The position numbers were made by a program, and so were the translations under genes. A stretch of DNA of 64,000 nucleotides from Rhynchopus sp. YZ270_cl-10 (lineage: Eukaryota > Euglenozoa > Diplonemea > Diplonemida > Diplonemidae). This document shows positions 61,301-64,000 of the stretch, piece after piece (the first letter of the stretch is position 1; every line of letters begins with the position of its first letter). The stretch lies in NCBI GenBank assembly GCA_964035575.1, contig OZ037839.1, positions 248,001 through 312,000 on the forward strand, written 5' to 3'. A model generated the notes under the pieces. That model had not been told where the DNA came from and did not search any database. It saw nothing but the letters and a program-made list of their open reading frames with translations.

Positions 61301-64000
61301 TCGTCGTTAAGAAGGGGATGAGATGTTGTCGTCTCAGTAACAGATAAGACTGGCTTTGATGCAGACACTTCCACAGACATGCAGTGTGCAGTCTCGGAAG
61401 CCTCGAGAACGGGACGCACAGCTTCAGGTGTGAAGACAACCTCCTCCTTACGCAGCAGCACATCTGCTTCGTGTGCCACAAGAGTGTCCAGAACACGAAC
61501 GTTTGAAGAGTAGTTGTGTACGGCGTTCACTGTCGCAAGCTCAGAAACGGACAACACCACCGGCACACCCTGCTTGGCCAATTGCTGTTTGAGATCTGCA
61601 ATGCTGTCATTGAGCGTACGGATGACGCCACGGAGGTGCCCCTCCCTGGTGCCCAGGTCTGCAATGTCGCGCTTGTTCGTTCCCTCCGACGTTTGCAGAC
61701 GCACCGCGAAGCCTTCTGCGTCGGAGCGTGCAGACATACGCAGTGAGGCGGCCTCGCTGTGCAGCCTCTCAACTGCGTCGCGAAGAAGACTGTTCTGCAC
61801 CTCACTACGGCACAGCGCCTCGGCATGCGCTGCTGCAACACGCTGCACAGCCTCCGCCTCTTGGCACCGGTGGACATCAGACACACACGACCTGGCTGCT
61901 TCGCACTGCGACTCCACGGCGGCACGCTCCACAGCCTCCATAGCCAGAAGGTCCGCCTCTGCGCTGTCCCCAAGGCCAGTCAGCGTAGACCCTGCCACGA
62001 TGTGCTGCCACACGCAGTCCTCTGCTTCCACCACGGTGCGCCTGCTGCACAGCTCCTGCAGGGCGTGTTCGCTGTACGCAGCCTCACAGACTCGGCACAG
62101 CGTCTCCTCAGCGAGCAACGTGCGCACTGCAGCTCTGTGCTGCAGGACGTGCCAGAAGGATGTGGCCATGGCGAGGCGTGCTGCTGACTCTTCGCACACC
62201 ATGTCGTTGCGGGCGCATGCGTCCGAGAGCAGGAGTGCATCTGAGGGAGGTGTCTGGCGTGAAGGGACGTCATGTGCGCCCAGTGTAGAGCCCTGCTGAC
62301 CGTCCTGAGTGGCCACCAGTGCACCCCAGGCAGCCTCCTCAAGCGCGTAGACGTACCTTCTCTGTGCAGCCTGCCCTGCCGTGACTGCGTCCAGCGCCGC
62401 AGTGTGCAGATGCGACACCGTTGCAGTGGCGGCATCCCGCTGCAGCGTCTCTGTGCTGCGGAGCAGTGTCAGGCGCTCTGCTGCCTCGTCGGCGATGAGG
62501 CAGGCACGCGCAAGACCTGCTTCCACAAGCCCGTCCACGTCGGTGCACCGTAGGCGTTTGTCCAGGGCGTCTGCGCGGTGCCGTTCAACGTGCGCATGGA
62601 ACATCGCAATCTGCAGCGCGGCGTGCCACTCAATGGTTTGTCTCTGCGACGCTTCCGACAGCACAACACGCGCAACGGACGTCGTCTTGTGTTCACGATG
62701 CACTGTGTCCAGCTCCACCAGGCACCCCCTCAGCTGGCTCTCCGCAGCCTGCAGCGCTGTGTGCGTCGTGCGCAGCTCCTCAGCAACACTCGCGGCATGT
62801 GCCTCTGCCGTCTCTTGTGCAAGTGCGCTGACGCCCAGACGCTCCGCCACAGCGTCCAGCTCCGCTTCCCTCCGCTGCAGAAGTGCTCTGCTGCCCGAGA
62901 GCGCACCCTGCAGGAGGTGCACCTCTGCTTGCAGGGCCTCCAGCTGCGACAGAGGGACACCTTCAACTGCTGCGGTGTCTGTAGGTGTGGCAGGTGTGCA
63001 CATCGCCAAGATGCTGTCGTGGGCTTCAAGCAGCTCGGCAGAAAGCACATCGTGCACCTGGAGCAGGGTTGTCCCAGTGGTGTCTGCCCAAGTCTTCCTG
63101 AGGGAAACATCCGTCTCTTCTGCAGCCGCAAGCCTGTCCTCCAGTATCTGTACCTCAGCAGCACGTGCCTCTGCACCCTGTAGCACCTCAGCCTCACGTA
63201 CTCGCAACGCATCGATGCGTGCCTCTGCTGCAGCTGTCGCACCAAGACCCTTCCGCCCGTCTGCATCCACGATCTGCTGCGTTCGCTCAAGCTCTGCAGA
63301 CAGTGCTGCATTGCGTGCCTGCAGGACCAGCACCTCTGTGTCAGCAGCAGGTGCTCTGCTGTCAGAGAGCGCACCCTGCAGGCGGCACACCTCTGCTTGC
63401 AGGGCCTCCAGCTGGGCACCTTCAGACGCGTGAGTAGGTGTGGCAGGTGTGCACATCGCCAAGATGCTGTCGTGGGCTTCAAGCAGCTCTGCAGAAAGCA
63501 CATCGTGCACCTGGAGCAGGGTTGTCCCAGTGGTGTCTGCCCAAGTCTTCCTGAGGGAAACATCCGTCTCTCCTGCAGCCGCAATCCTGTCCTCCAGTAT
63601 CTGTACCTCAGCAGCACGTGCTTCTGCACCCTGTAGCACCTCAGCCTCACGTACTCGCAACGCATCGATGCGTGCTTCTGCTGCAGCTGTCGCACCAAGA
63701 CCCTTCCGCCCGTCTGCATCCACGATCTGCTGTGTGCGCTCAAGCTCTGCAGACAGTGCTGCATTGCGTGCCTGCAGGACCAGCACCTCTGTGTCAACAG
63801 GCGCACCCCCCCACCACACGCTACCGTACGCCTCCAGCAGCCCTTCGCCAAGCGCACTGTGCACGGCAAGCGCTGCCTGCATCTCGCTCGCAGCCGTCTG
63901 CTTCAAGACCTCCTTGTGGGACGCTGCCATGATCTGTGCTGCGTGGGTGCTGTCCACAGCCTCCAGCGCTGTGTGCGTCTCTGTGAAGAGCGTCCTGAGC
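28960..64000 (-). CDS. Giant repetitive coiled-coil protein (5' end outside window)
   Basis: At least 11,679 residues in one frame with no stop or visible intron. The frame is still open at the right edge (LRTLFTETHTALEA precedes the GTG at 63957), so the start lies outside. Composition is dominated by Ala, Glu, Leu, Arg and Gln in heptad-like series (REELRVSQETLVVRDAELEA; EEREQLRARV), implying nearly continuous coiled coil. Order from the N-terminal side: a 151-residue duplication (about 62950-63860), a block mosaic (about 51400-61500, with a unique island at about 54500-55500), eight 516/523-residue modules (about 39300-51320), a unique stretch (about 37940-39300), a second mosaic (about 31450-37900) and a unique C-terminus ending in a Gly-rich, Ser/Arg tail. 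No motor, GRIP, membrane or enzyme domain is seen. Scaffold or cytoskeletal role is inference. Confidence 0.9.
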   Translation of the reverse strand, partial: LRTLFTETHTALEAVDSTHAAQIMAASHKEVLKQTAASEMQAALAVHSALGEGLLEAYGSVWWGGAPVDTEVLVLQARNAALSAELERTQQIVDADGRKGLGATAAAEARIDALRVREAEVLQGAEARAAEVQILEDRIAAAGETDVSLRKTWADTTGTTLLQVHDVLSAELLEAHDSILAMCTPATPTHASEGAQLEALQAEVCRLQGALSDSRAPAADTEVLVLQARNAALSAELERTQQIVDADGRKGLGATAAAEARIDALRVREAEVLQGAEARAAEVQILEDRLAAAEETDVSLRKTWADTTGTTLLQVHDVLSAELLEAHDSILAMCTPATPTDTAAVEGVPLSQLEALQAEVHLLQGALSGSRALLQRREAELDAVAERLGVSALAQETAEAHAASVAEELRTTHTALQAAESQLRGCLVELDTVHREHKTTSVARVVLSEASQRQTIEWHAALQIAMFHAHVERHRADALDKRLRCTDVDGLVEAGLARACLIADEAAERLTLLRSTETLQRDAATATVSHLHTAALDAVTAGQAAQRRYVYALEEAAWGALVATQDGQQGSTLGAHDVPSRQTPPSDALLLSDACARNDMVCEESAARLAMATSFWHVLQHRAAVRTLLAEETLCRVCEAAYSEHALQELCSRRTVVEAEDCVWQHIVAGSTLTGLGDSAEADLLAMEAVERAAVESQCEAARSCVSDVHRCQEAEAVQRVAAAHAEALCRSEVQNSLLRDAVERLHSEAASLRMSARSDAEGFAVRLQTSEGTNKRDIADLGTREGHLRGVIRTLNDSIADLKQQLAKQGVPVVLSVSELATVNAVHNYSSNVRVLDTLVAHEADVLLRKEEVVFTPEAVRPVLEASETAHCMSVEVSASKPVLSVTETTTSHPLLNDDSTAREELSVLQCQLEASHQQLAEASQAVLNAERASVKTQMAVEQSWSEKLHRSEEVVATLQTEVSALSAQLARVEDVPQQADTHACIDVSVQCDDSADVEDASSELGDLRARVEDMTEAARIQEQAREHRDMEQLAEREELAQQCSVMSAAATLQDERVTVLTQEVADALRSLADKDIELHELMESNARWSLSSAMQEATLSDAAAHTAELRHYAQSNVRVLDTLVAHEADVLLRKEEVVFTPEAVRPVLEASETAHCMSVEVSETHNADVSGEADGAGLREELRVSQETLVVRDADLEATQDELVEVRGEAEALVVANADMKQEREQLRARVAELDALQCELVSTNQALADLKEQAVVLEAERTVAPEAVSTDEAENLHVDVELQVRELQTFTSALVPVPVQLHVSEAASTAPAERAPILNASEHQTSCPVVADVAVELHESESVLRVSSDVHTSASLETQTAATPVDLHSEELHTVQVLEQVAAHSDVVLQETFSQSSVVGVDYSGEVEDLRARVVELTEAAEAQVQALQDGVSEAERVQASEREALLQQMTDMQSRVEESLRERDEAEEVRRAAVAEQAGLQQRISNMESDVERAGRREGSLSLELRALQEKLSSLDAHPRGDALAAEEQETADRNVIVLQEQLALHELDVVHAAHTARTLQTELSTSSERVSILEQEIAVLKGELDDVETDRVSVRAAVTSLTEDLAASHAQCAVMSEGAALHDERVAILTQEVADALRSLADKDLELHELMESNARWSLSSAMQEATLSDAAAYTAELRRYAQSNVRVLDTLVAHEADVLLRKEEVVFTPEAVRPVLEASETAHCMSVEVSETHHADVSGEADGAGLREELRVSQETLVVRDAELEATQDELVEVRGEAEALVVANAHMKEEREQLRARVAELDALQCEFVSTTQALADLKEQSVVLEAERAVAAEAVSTDEVENLHVDVELQVRELQTFTSALVPVPVHLHVSEAASTAPAERAPILNASEHQTSCPVVADVAVELHESESVLRVSSDVHTSASLETQTAATPVDLHAKELHTVQVLEQVAAHSDVVLQETFSQSSVVGVDYSGEVEDLRARVVELTEAAHAEELEDLRARVQHHTEAAHIQERARQDRDSEREEENTSEREALLQQMTDLQTRVEESLRERDEAEEVRRAAVAEQAGLQQRISNMESDVERAGRREGSLSLEVRALQEKLSSLDAHPRGDALAAEEQETADRNVIVLQEQLALHELDVVHAGHTSRNLSNEAASLRAAVTSLTEDLAASHAQSAVMSEGAALHDERVAVLTQEVADALRCLADKDIELHELMESNARWSLSSAMQEATLSDAAAHTAELRRCAQSNVRVLDTLVAHEADVLLRKEEVVFTPEAVRPVLEASETAHCMSVEVSETHHADVSGEADGAGLREELRVSQETLVVRDAELEATQDELVEVRGEAEALVVANAHMEEEREQLRARVVDLDALQCELVSTNQALADLKEQAVVLEAERTVAPEAVSTDEAENLHVDVELQVRELQTFASALVPVQLHVSEAASHANLVLQTEAATVERACLNASEHQTSCLVVADVAVELHESESVLRVSSDVHTSASFETQTAATPVDLHSEELHTVQVLEQVAAHSDVVLRQQLAESEESVTDLSNRLRKVELSSVKTQMAVEQSWSEKLHRSEEVVATLQTEVSALSAQLARVEDVPQQADTHACVDVSVQCDDSADVEDASSKLGDLRARVEDMTEAARIQEQAREQRNLEQASEREALLQQMTDMQTRVEESLRERDEAEEVRRAAVAEQAGLQQRISNMESDVERAGRREGSLSLEVRALQGKLSSLDAHPRGDALAAEEQETADRNVIVLQEQLALHELDVLHAGYTARTLQTELSISSERVSILEQEIAVLKGELDEVKTDRVSVRAAVTSLTEDLAASHAHCTAMRQASTLQEHRYEALSHETSTASRAVVETLHHAEQAALLSDEQSLRYSFLLAEESFRQTLSESLHLCEAERLQREDISNEGYFATADALRTLCLHLHADAVAMTAAAAEVHALNERLIATTTHASQAVVALNADTATMREQLLTVTDSETGGRTVLKAILEEAEGVTRAQLTDTSLMVLGSLAATCSSTAKESDVVDKLCLGKAEQQMMSEIAAHEQAQMHDDIATKTAQLAERDLAVASLRTIVGSYVESLHSAQQALLFSEECSARERIASEELCTSVTFSSKPSFREAESHAQQALHVQEAESMVPAVSMQIQLRDFSHQTTLPRHVAEKEERASLTACEHQTSCPVVADVAVELHESESVLRVSSDVHTSASLETQTAATPVDLHAEELHTVQVLEQVAARSDVALRQQLAESEESVTDLSNRLRKVELSSVKTQMAVEQSWSEKLHRSEEVVATLQTEVSALSAQLARVEDVPQQADTHACIDVSVQCDDSADVEDASSKLGDLRARVEDMTEAARIQEQAREQRDMEQASEREALTQQMTDMQTRVEESLRERDEAKEVRRAAVAEQAGLQQRISNMESDVERAGRREGSLSLEVRALQGKLSSLDAHPRGDALAVEEQETADRNVIVLQEQLALHELDVVHAGQTSRNLSNEAVSLRAAVTSLTEDLAASHAQCAVMSEGAVLHEEHVAVLTQEVADALRSLADKDIELHELMEANARWSLSSAMQEATLSDAAAHTAELRRCAQSNVRVLDTLVAHEADVLLRKEEVVFTPEAVRPVLEASETAHCMSVEVSETHHADVSGEADGAGLREELRVSQETLVVRDAELDATQDELVEVRGEAEALVVANADMKEEREQLRARLSDLERTDIRTHTTLVPSETAHTTTRSVIPTHLSVTETTTSHPLLNDDSTAREDLSVLQSELKVSHQQLAEASQAVLNAERASVKTQMAVEQSWSEKLHRSEEVVATLQTEVSALSAQLARVEDVPQQADTHVCVDVSVQCDDSADVEDASSKLGDLRARVEDMTEAARIQEQAREQRNLEQASEREALTQQMTDMQTHVEESLRERDEAEEVRRAAVAEQAGLQQRISNMESDVERAGRREGSLSLEVRALQEKLSSLDAHPRGDALAAEEQETADRNVIVLQEQLALHELDVVHAGQTSSNLSNEAVSLRAAVTSLTEDLAASHAQCAVMSEGAVLHGERVAVLTQEVADALRSLADKDLELHELMESNARWSLSSDMQEATLSDAAAHTAELRRCAQSNVRVLDTLVAHEADVLLRKEEVVFTPEAVRPVVEASETAHCMSVEVSETHNADVSVEADGAGLREELRVSQETLVVRDAELEAIQDELVEVRGEAEALVVANAHMKEEREQLRARLSDLEAAGETPSSVPMFVELETTARRVIETLLESSLQTLESAHFASIAAVHGDNAKLAAMQLSLSESQLDRESLREAAQGLQSSVLVHVDRAEELAVERALSHLETECMSGICLLHAEAGEELASMLSEYVGTIPSSDTAHTSEAELRELFDLRILVDTLQKETAAAEEASETRNTELARLRALSAGEALSAVEQQLHDQHAEAAELSELRMKLAAAETRAVAAEDIAADMRVECDVATSASVPVTSSAEETAEREALLQQMTDMQTRVEESLRERDEAEDVRRAAVAEQAGLQQRISNLESDVERAQKKAALREEEAVQVRAELLSAQEALAATEETLHPITAEQESLDTPAVPADVSKELFDLRILVDTLQKEKVESETAAEARNAEMSRLRGLSAGEALSSVEQQLHDQHTSGEEVVQLRSKLDAAESKFSAADRSVSELREEVSVLRGQLAHVTEEERSGDTDAAGLREELRVSQETLVVRDADLEETQDELVEVRGEAEALVVANADMKEEREQLRARVAELDALQCELVSTNQALADLKEQAVVLEAERAVAPEAVSTDEAENLHVDIQLQVRELQTFTSALVPVPVQLHVFEAASTAPAERAPILNASEHQRSCPVVTDVAVELHESESVLRVSSDVHTSASLETQTAATLLVLHSEELHTVQVLEQVAAHSDVVLQERGIVGDAELEATQDELVEVRGEAEALVVANADMKEEREQLRARVSDLEAAGETPSSVPMFVELETTARRVIETLLESSLQTLESAHFASIAAVHGDNAKLAAMQLSLSESQLDRESLREAAQGLQSSVLVHVDRAEELAVQRALSHLETECMSGICLLHAEAGEELASMLSEYVGTIPSSDTAHTSEAELRELFDLRILVDTLQKETAAAEEASETRNTELARLRALSAGEALSAVEQQLHDQHAEAAELSEVRMKLAAAETRAVAAEDIAADMRVERDITTSASVPVTSSAEETAEREALLQQMTDMQTRVEESLRERDEAEDVRRAAVAEQAGLQQRISNLESDVERAQKKAALREEEAVQVRAELLSAQEALAATEETLHPITAEQESLDTPAVPADVSKELFDLRILVDTLQKEKVESETAAEARNAEMSRLRGLSAGEALSSVEQQLHDQHTSGEEVVQLRSKLDAAESKFSAADRSVSELREEVSVLRGQLAHVTEEERSGDTDAAGLREELRVSQETLVVRDADLEETQDELVEVRGEAEALVVANADMKEEREQLRARVSDLEAAGETPSSVPMFVELETTARRVIETLLESSLQTLESAHFASIAAVHGDSAKLAAMQLSLSESQLDRESLREAAQVLQSSVLVHVDRAEELAVQRALSHLETECMSGICLLHAEAGEELASMLSEYVGTIPSSDTAHTSEAELRELFDLRILVDTLQKDTAAAEEASETRNTELARLRALSAGEALSAVEQQLHDQHAEAAELSEVRMKLAAAETRAVAAEDIAADMRVERDITTSASVPVTSSAEETAEREALLQQMTDMQTRVEESLRERDEAEDVRRAAVAEQAGLQQRISNLESDVERAQKKAALREEEAVQVRAELLSAQEALAATEETLHTITAEQESLDTPAVPADVSKELFDLRILVDTLQKEKVESETAAEARNAEMSRLRGLSAGEALSSVEQQLHDQHTSGVEVAQLRSKLDAAESKFSAADRSVSELREEVSVLRGQLAHVTEEERSGDTDAAGLREELRVSQETLVVRDAELGSTQDELVEVRGEAEALVVANADMKEEREQLRARLSDLEAAGETPSSVPMFVELETTARRVIEALLESSLQTLESAHFASIAAVHGDNAKLAAMQLSLSESQLDRESLREAAQGLQSSVLVHVDRAEELAVQRALSHLETECMSGICLLHAEAGEELASMLSEYVGTIPSSDTAHTSEAELRELFDLRILVDTLQKETAAAEEASETRNTELARLRALSAGEALSAVEQQLHDQHAEAAELSEVRMKLAAAETRAVAAEDIAADMRVERDITTSASVPVTSSAEETAEREALLQQMTDMQTRVEESLRERDEAEDVRRAAVAEQAGLQQRISNLESDVERAQKKAALREEEAVQVRAELLSAQEALAATEETLHTITAEQESLDTPAVPADVSKELFDLRILVDTLQKEKVESETAAEARNAEMSRLRGLSAGEALSSVEQQLHDQHTSGVEVAQLRSKVDAAHRSVSELREEVSVLRGQLAHVTEEERSGDTDAAGLREELRVSQETLVVRDAELGSTQDELVEVRGEAEALVVANADMKEEREQLRARLSDLEAAGETPSSVPMFVELETTARRVIETLLESSLQTLESAHFASIAAVHGDSAKLAAMQLSLSESQLDRESLREAAQVLQSSVLVHVDRAEELAVERALSHLETECMSGICLLHAEAGEELASMLSEYVGTIPSSDTAHTSEAELRELFDLRILVDTLQKETAAAEEASETRNTELARLRALSAGEALSAVEQQLHDQHAEAAELSEVRMKLAAAETRAVAAEDIAADMRVERDITTSASVPVTSSAEETAEREALLQQMTDMQTRVEESLRERDEAEDVRRAAVAEQAGLQQRISNLESDVERAQKKAALREEEAVQVRAELLSAQEALAATEETLHTITAEQESLDTPAVPADVSKELFDLRILVDTLQKEKVESETAAEARNAEMSRLRGLSAGEALSSVEQQLHDQHTSGVEVAQLRSKLDAAESKFSAADRSVSELREEVSVLRGQLAHVTEEERSGDTDAAGLREELRVSQETLVVRDAELGSTQDELVEVRGEAEALVVANADMKEEREQLRARLSDLEAAGETPSSVPMFVELETTARRVIEALLESSLQTLESAHFASIAAVHGDNAKLAAMQLSLSESQLDRESLREAAQGLQSSVLVHVDRAEELAVQRALSHLETECMSGICLLHAEAGEELASMLSEYVGTIPSSDTAHTSEAELRELFDLRILVDTLQKETAAAEEASETRNTELARLRALSAGEALSAVEQQLHDQHAEAAELSEVRMKLAAAETRAVAAEDIAADMRVERDITTSASVPVTSSAEETAEREALLQQMTDMQTRVEESLRERDEAEDVRRAAVAEQAGLQQRISNLESDVERAQKKAALREEEAVQVRAELLSAQEALAATEETLHTITAEQESLDTPAVPADVSKELFDLRILVDTLQKEKVESETAAEARNAEMSRLRGLSAGEALSSVEQQLHDQHTSGVEVAQLRSKVDAAHRSVSELREEVSVLRGQLAHVTEEERSGDTDAAGLREELRVSQETLVVRDAELGSTQDELVEVRGEAEALVVANADMKEEREQLRARLSDLEAAGETPSSVPMFVELETTARRVIETLLESSLQTLESAHFASIAAVHGDSAKLAAMQLSLSESQLDRESLREAAQVLQSSVLVHVDRAEELAVERALSHLETECMSGICLLHAEAGEELASMLSEYVGTIPSSDTAHTSEAELRELFDLRILVDTLQKETAAAEEASETRNTELARLRALSAGEALSAVEQQLHDQHAEAAELSELRMKLAAAETRAVAAEDIAADMRVECDVATSASVPVTSSAEETAEREALLQQMTDMQTRVEESLRERDEAEEVRRAAVAEQAGLQQRISNMESDVERAQKKAALREEEAVQVRAELLSAQEALAATEETLHTITAEQESLDTPAVPADVSKELFDLRILVDTFQKEKVESETAAEARNAEMSRLRGLSAGEALSSVEQQLHDQHTSGEEVVQLRSKLDAADRSVSELRDDLSAVRAQLADAVEGNFVRDTDAAGLREELRVSQETLVVRDAELEATQDELVEVRGEAEALVVANADMKEEREQLRARLSDLEAAGETPSSVPMFVELETTARRVIETLLESSLQTLESAHFASIAAVHGDSAKLAAMQLSLSESQLDRESLREAAQVLQSSVLVHVDRAEELAVERALSHLETECMSGICLLHAEAGEELASMLSEYVGTIPSSDTAHTSEAEMRELFDLRILVDTLQKEKSALMSTVPVFPNPDDDLPNEELNAIRSMVEKLELDTMQEETASVGAHTEHLLLRHMEGRCEVLTNMLHDSRCELSSFAASYARVLCTAVPSVHLTSHLAEGVPQDNVMDRSLFRPVSMEDTLGASLRTDMSPPSPSMAAHHASVEREIMELRDELASMRAELETSVPLAVYDKIVSEKQELALLQSITRVEADNLQAGLVQATAKMSAQQEELDTARASRDVQEEVLQARLAKEMELQNELLLVREVLETHDSQTGTPPYQDLTTLAASVSTTSHPLLEQRDASLPHIQTQDVVQLQADNHALQAQLSLVQEELEARVAVVRHHVADNVVRTEVSSVHNAVQTEQASEPPSVISPERTLTVPELGNANVAEVATLSALVDDLRQELLETQAALDCASAFDTETRQATSSEAVRAKEGCTPVHLLAREQSHTAPGYVDITAAESNAELLVSLTAQLANIPEQMAEREALKQQMTDMQTRVEESLRERDEAEEVRRAAVAEQAGLQQRISNMESDVERAQKKAALREEEAVQVRAELLSAQETLQEKLSSLDAHPRGDALAAEEQETADRNVIVLQEQLALHELDVVHAAQTARTLQTELSTSSERVSILEQEIAVLKGELDDVETDRVSVRAAVTSLTEDLAASHAQCAVMSEGAALHDERVAILTQEVADALRSLADKDLELHELMESNARWSLSSAMQEATLSDAAAYTAELRRYAQSNVRVLDTLVAHEADVLLRKEEVVFTPEAVRPVLEASETAHCMSVEVSETHNADVSGEADGAGLREELRVSQETLVVRDAELEATQDELVEVRGEAEALVVANAHMKEEREQLRARVAELDALQCEFVSTTQALADLKEQSVVLEAERAVAPEAVSTTDSAENLHVDVELQVRELQTFTSALVPVPVPVQLHVFEAASTATAERALILNASEHQTSCPVVADVAVELHESESVLRVSSDVHTSASLETQTAATPVDLHSEELHTVQVLEQVAAHSDVVLQETFSQSSVVGVDYSGEVEDLRARVVELTEAAEAQEQAREHRDSEQLAEREALAQQCTMMSEGAALHDERVAVLTQEVAHALRSLADKDIELHELMEANARWNLSSAMQEATLSDAAAYTAELRRCAQSNVRVLDTLVAHEADVLLRKEEVVFTPEAVRPVLEASETAHCMSVEVSETHNADVSVEADGAGLREELRVSQETLVVRDAELEATQDELVEVRGEAEALHEAEAECERLAAEVERMHVASSQAASQLQEHTARWDEERSVLHAKARDAALAQECAEAEVADMAMRVALLTEDVQDSNALPHTHSAEDVSATNEAALHHAHDTVQLEASEVQTAARAENLHVDVELQVRELQTFTSALVPMPVQLHVFEAASHANLVLQMEAATVERAPILNVSKHQTSCPVVADVAVELHESESVLSVSSDVHTSASLETQTAATPVELHTVQVLEQVAAHSDVVLQETFSQSSVVGVDYSGEVEDLRARVVELTEAAEAQEQAREHRDSEQLAEREALAQQCTMMSDGAALHDERVAVLTQEVAHALRSLADKDLELHELMESNARWNLSSAMQEATLSDAAAYTAELRRCAQSNVRVLDTLVAHEADVLLRKEEVVFTPEAVRPVLEASETAHCMSVEVSETHNADVSVEADGAGLREELRVSQETLVVRDAELEATQDELVEVRGEAEALVVANADMEEEREQLRARVAELDALQCELVSTTQALADLKEQAVVLEAERAVAPEAVSTDEAENLHVDVELQVRELQTFTSALVPVPVPVQLHVSEAASTAPAERAPILNASEHQTSCPVVADVAVELHESESVLRVSSDVHTSASLETETAATPVDLHSEELHTVQVLEQVAAHSDVVLQETFSQSSVVGVDYSGEVEDLRARVVELTEAADAQEQAREHRDSEQLAEREALKQQMTDMQTRVEESLRERDEAEEVRRAAVAEQAGLQQRISNMESDVERAQKKAALREEEAVQVRAELLSAQEAHTTLQESLAACEALLETSTTEVESLTTEMTSASTLHADYVREAEGTQEAHKVALEELMVRSAASEQAYSTQVSELLVEVDTLRGSAAGQEEALASLTTASGDLEDKLATAVERVQELERVRDGLARDVDRVGAEVGAVKAAAEADVLRAQDSVRVSDQRAADLQQELNASVEEVASLLLQMEESETAAAEQAARIASLTRTVSSLRDDAVHAQTTEDMLRTQTALLEATQQEANRNAALASERLALTATLEDTVTQQSSEIATLTAHSEEILEREHSLEHSLHAQEEVALEAQEAQEDCLASLDVEGKARQCAEEHAQAVQRTLQSYQQRHEQGLAERAQAEAECARLAAEVERMHVASSQAASQLQEHTARWDEERSVLHAKARDAALAQECAEAEVADMAMRVALLTEDVQDSNELPHTRSAEDVSATNEAALHHAHDTVQLEASEVQTAARAENLHVDVELQVRELQTFTSALVPVPVQLHVFEAASHANLVLQMEAATVERASLNASEHQTSCPVVADVAVELHESESVLRVSSDVHTSASLETQTAATPVDLHSEELHTVQVLEQVAAHSDVVLQETFSQSSVVGVDYSGEVEDLRARVVELTEAADAQEQAREHRDSEQLAEREALKQQMTDMQTRVEESLRERDEAEEVRRAAVAEQAGLQQRISNMESTATLRTQEQTQQQELTETRADVAPVHLQVSESVLCTAADVRGDEVSASHDPHAAAEMRLRVAELTAEVTELRDITTPRAGNEPEDSANDSSLLNTIATLEHRLAECSEDAVEASHGAAELRLRVAELTAERSAAVEEETCTVREHSLLAAALDAAVRRYETLLEQEKRETGQHKARNVAQQDQIRRLESSIGSLQQEFADYQEEIADTATSNIEATEDANRALRAEVDSLRQALADAASRLLDGAGTMTTSDGEESTDTDTRIADDIHSAQQELLSLERERRLDTESALALSQQEVATLKNRSGSMPYKELEKVVQSTCLLQGEINELLEREEEHVARARSLSVALEETEEELREADELGDELDRCMQLLQTRDAEIAELRAAPELTSEATQQLKEEVKTLRRINTANAGVIASKIRKEADLVEELSRITDEYTALQMEGSLLGRSDASLRAPSRSASPEAHIPRRASPTIEEETHTIEQHILAREHASLQTRLQSCEAALADATTHTAELTTQNNTLRAELSALQEDYDTRVPFSVLDEAFEEGERQRALAARLQEEIDTHVCAEGSSLDERVQRYEAQVAELRALADGKNSEIRDLQAMTAALGRQATSSSVAAAATVEWMRRYLAARSEADVGAVFINGLKREKIQLEGELRHLQLSRITEGSEDLAHRLLTATAESREARAHSSLMQDQLVHHKKRIKALEDEAEKGVMSTLLSAAQKTGKQATSLTKWMRGSSGGGGAGGAGGVVGTAMSPGTQRGLARHSSMLQRRTGEASEARQQG
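31450..37900 (-). repeat. Block mosaic I within the giant gene
   Basis: Recombined copies of a few blocks. Block a is SSDVHTSASLETQTAATPVD with the ELQVRELQTFTSALVPV part (near 31560-31970, 33680-34070, 34900-35310, 36290-36690). Block b is NVRVLDTLVAHEADVLLRKE followed by AVRPVLEASETAHCMSVEVS (near 34240-34590, 35690-35980, 36850-37205). Block c is QQMTDMQTRVEESLRERDEA followed by GLQQRISNMESDVERA. Orders and spacings differ between copies. Confidence 0.85.
39300..51320 (-). repeat. Eight tandem 516/523-residue modules
   Basis: The marker ATACTCAGACAGC recurs at 39421, 40969, 42517, 44086, about 45634, 47203, 48772 and 50956. Spacing is 1548 or 1569 bp, and 2184 bp at the last step, where a piece of the other block set is inserted (about 49280-49750). 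The 21-bp length difference is a 7-residue indel (DAAESKFSAADRS versus DAAHRS). Each module itself contains two related halves (ELFDLRILVDTLQKE...LSAGEALS.VEQQLHDQH twice). Confidence 0.92.
51380..61500 (-). repeat. Block mosaic II within the giant gene
   Basis: The same blocks a, b and c as mosaic I, plus block d (RREGSLSLEVRALQ with DAHPRGDALAAEEQETADRN) and block e (VKTQMAVEQSWSEKLHRSEE with DTHACIDVSVQCDDSADVED). Copies of b lie near 51380-51730, 52920-53280, 56840-57290, 58620-58980, 60330-60690 and 61370-61500. Confidence 0.85.
62950..63860 (-). repeat. 453-bp tandem duplication near the visible N-terminal end
   Basis: Two copies of a 151-residue unit (VLVLQARNAALSAELERTQQ ... ELLEAHDSILAMCTPATPT) at a 453-bp offset, differing at only a few sites. 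Confidence 0.88.

Noticed and set aside
28960-64000. Calling the giant protein a golgin, TPR or kinetochore protein
   Set aside because: Coiled-coil composition alone gives spurious similarity to all of these. No GRIP, motor or other defining domain is visible.
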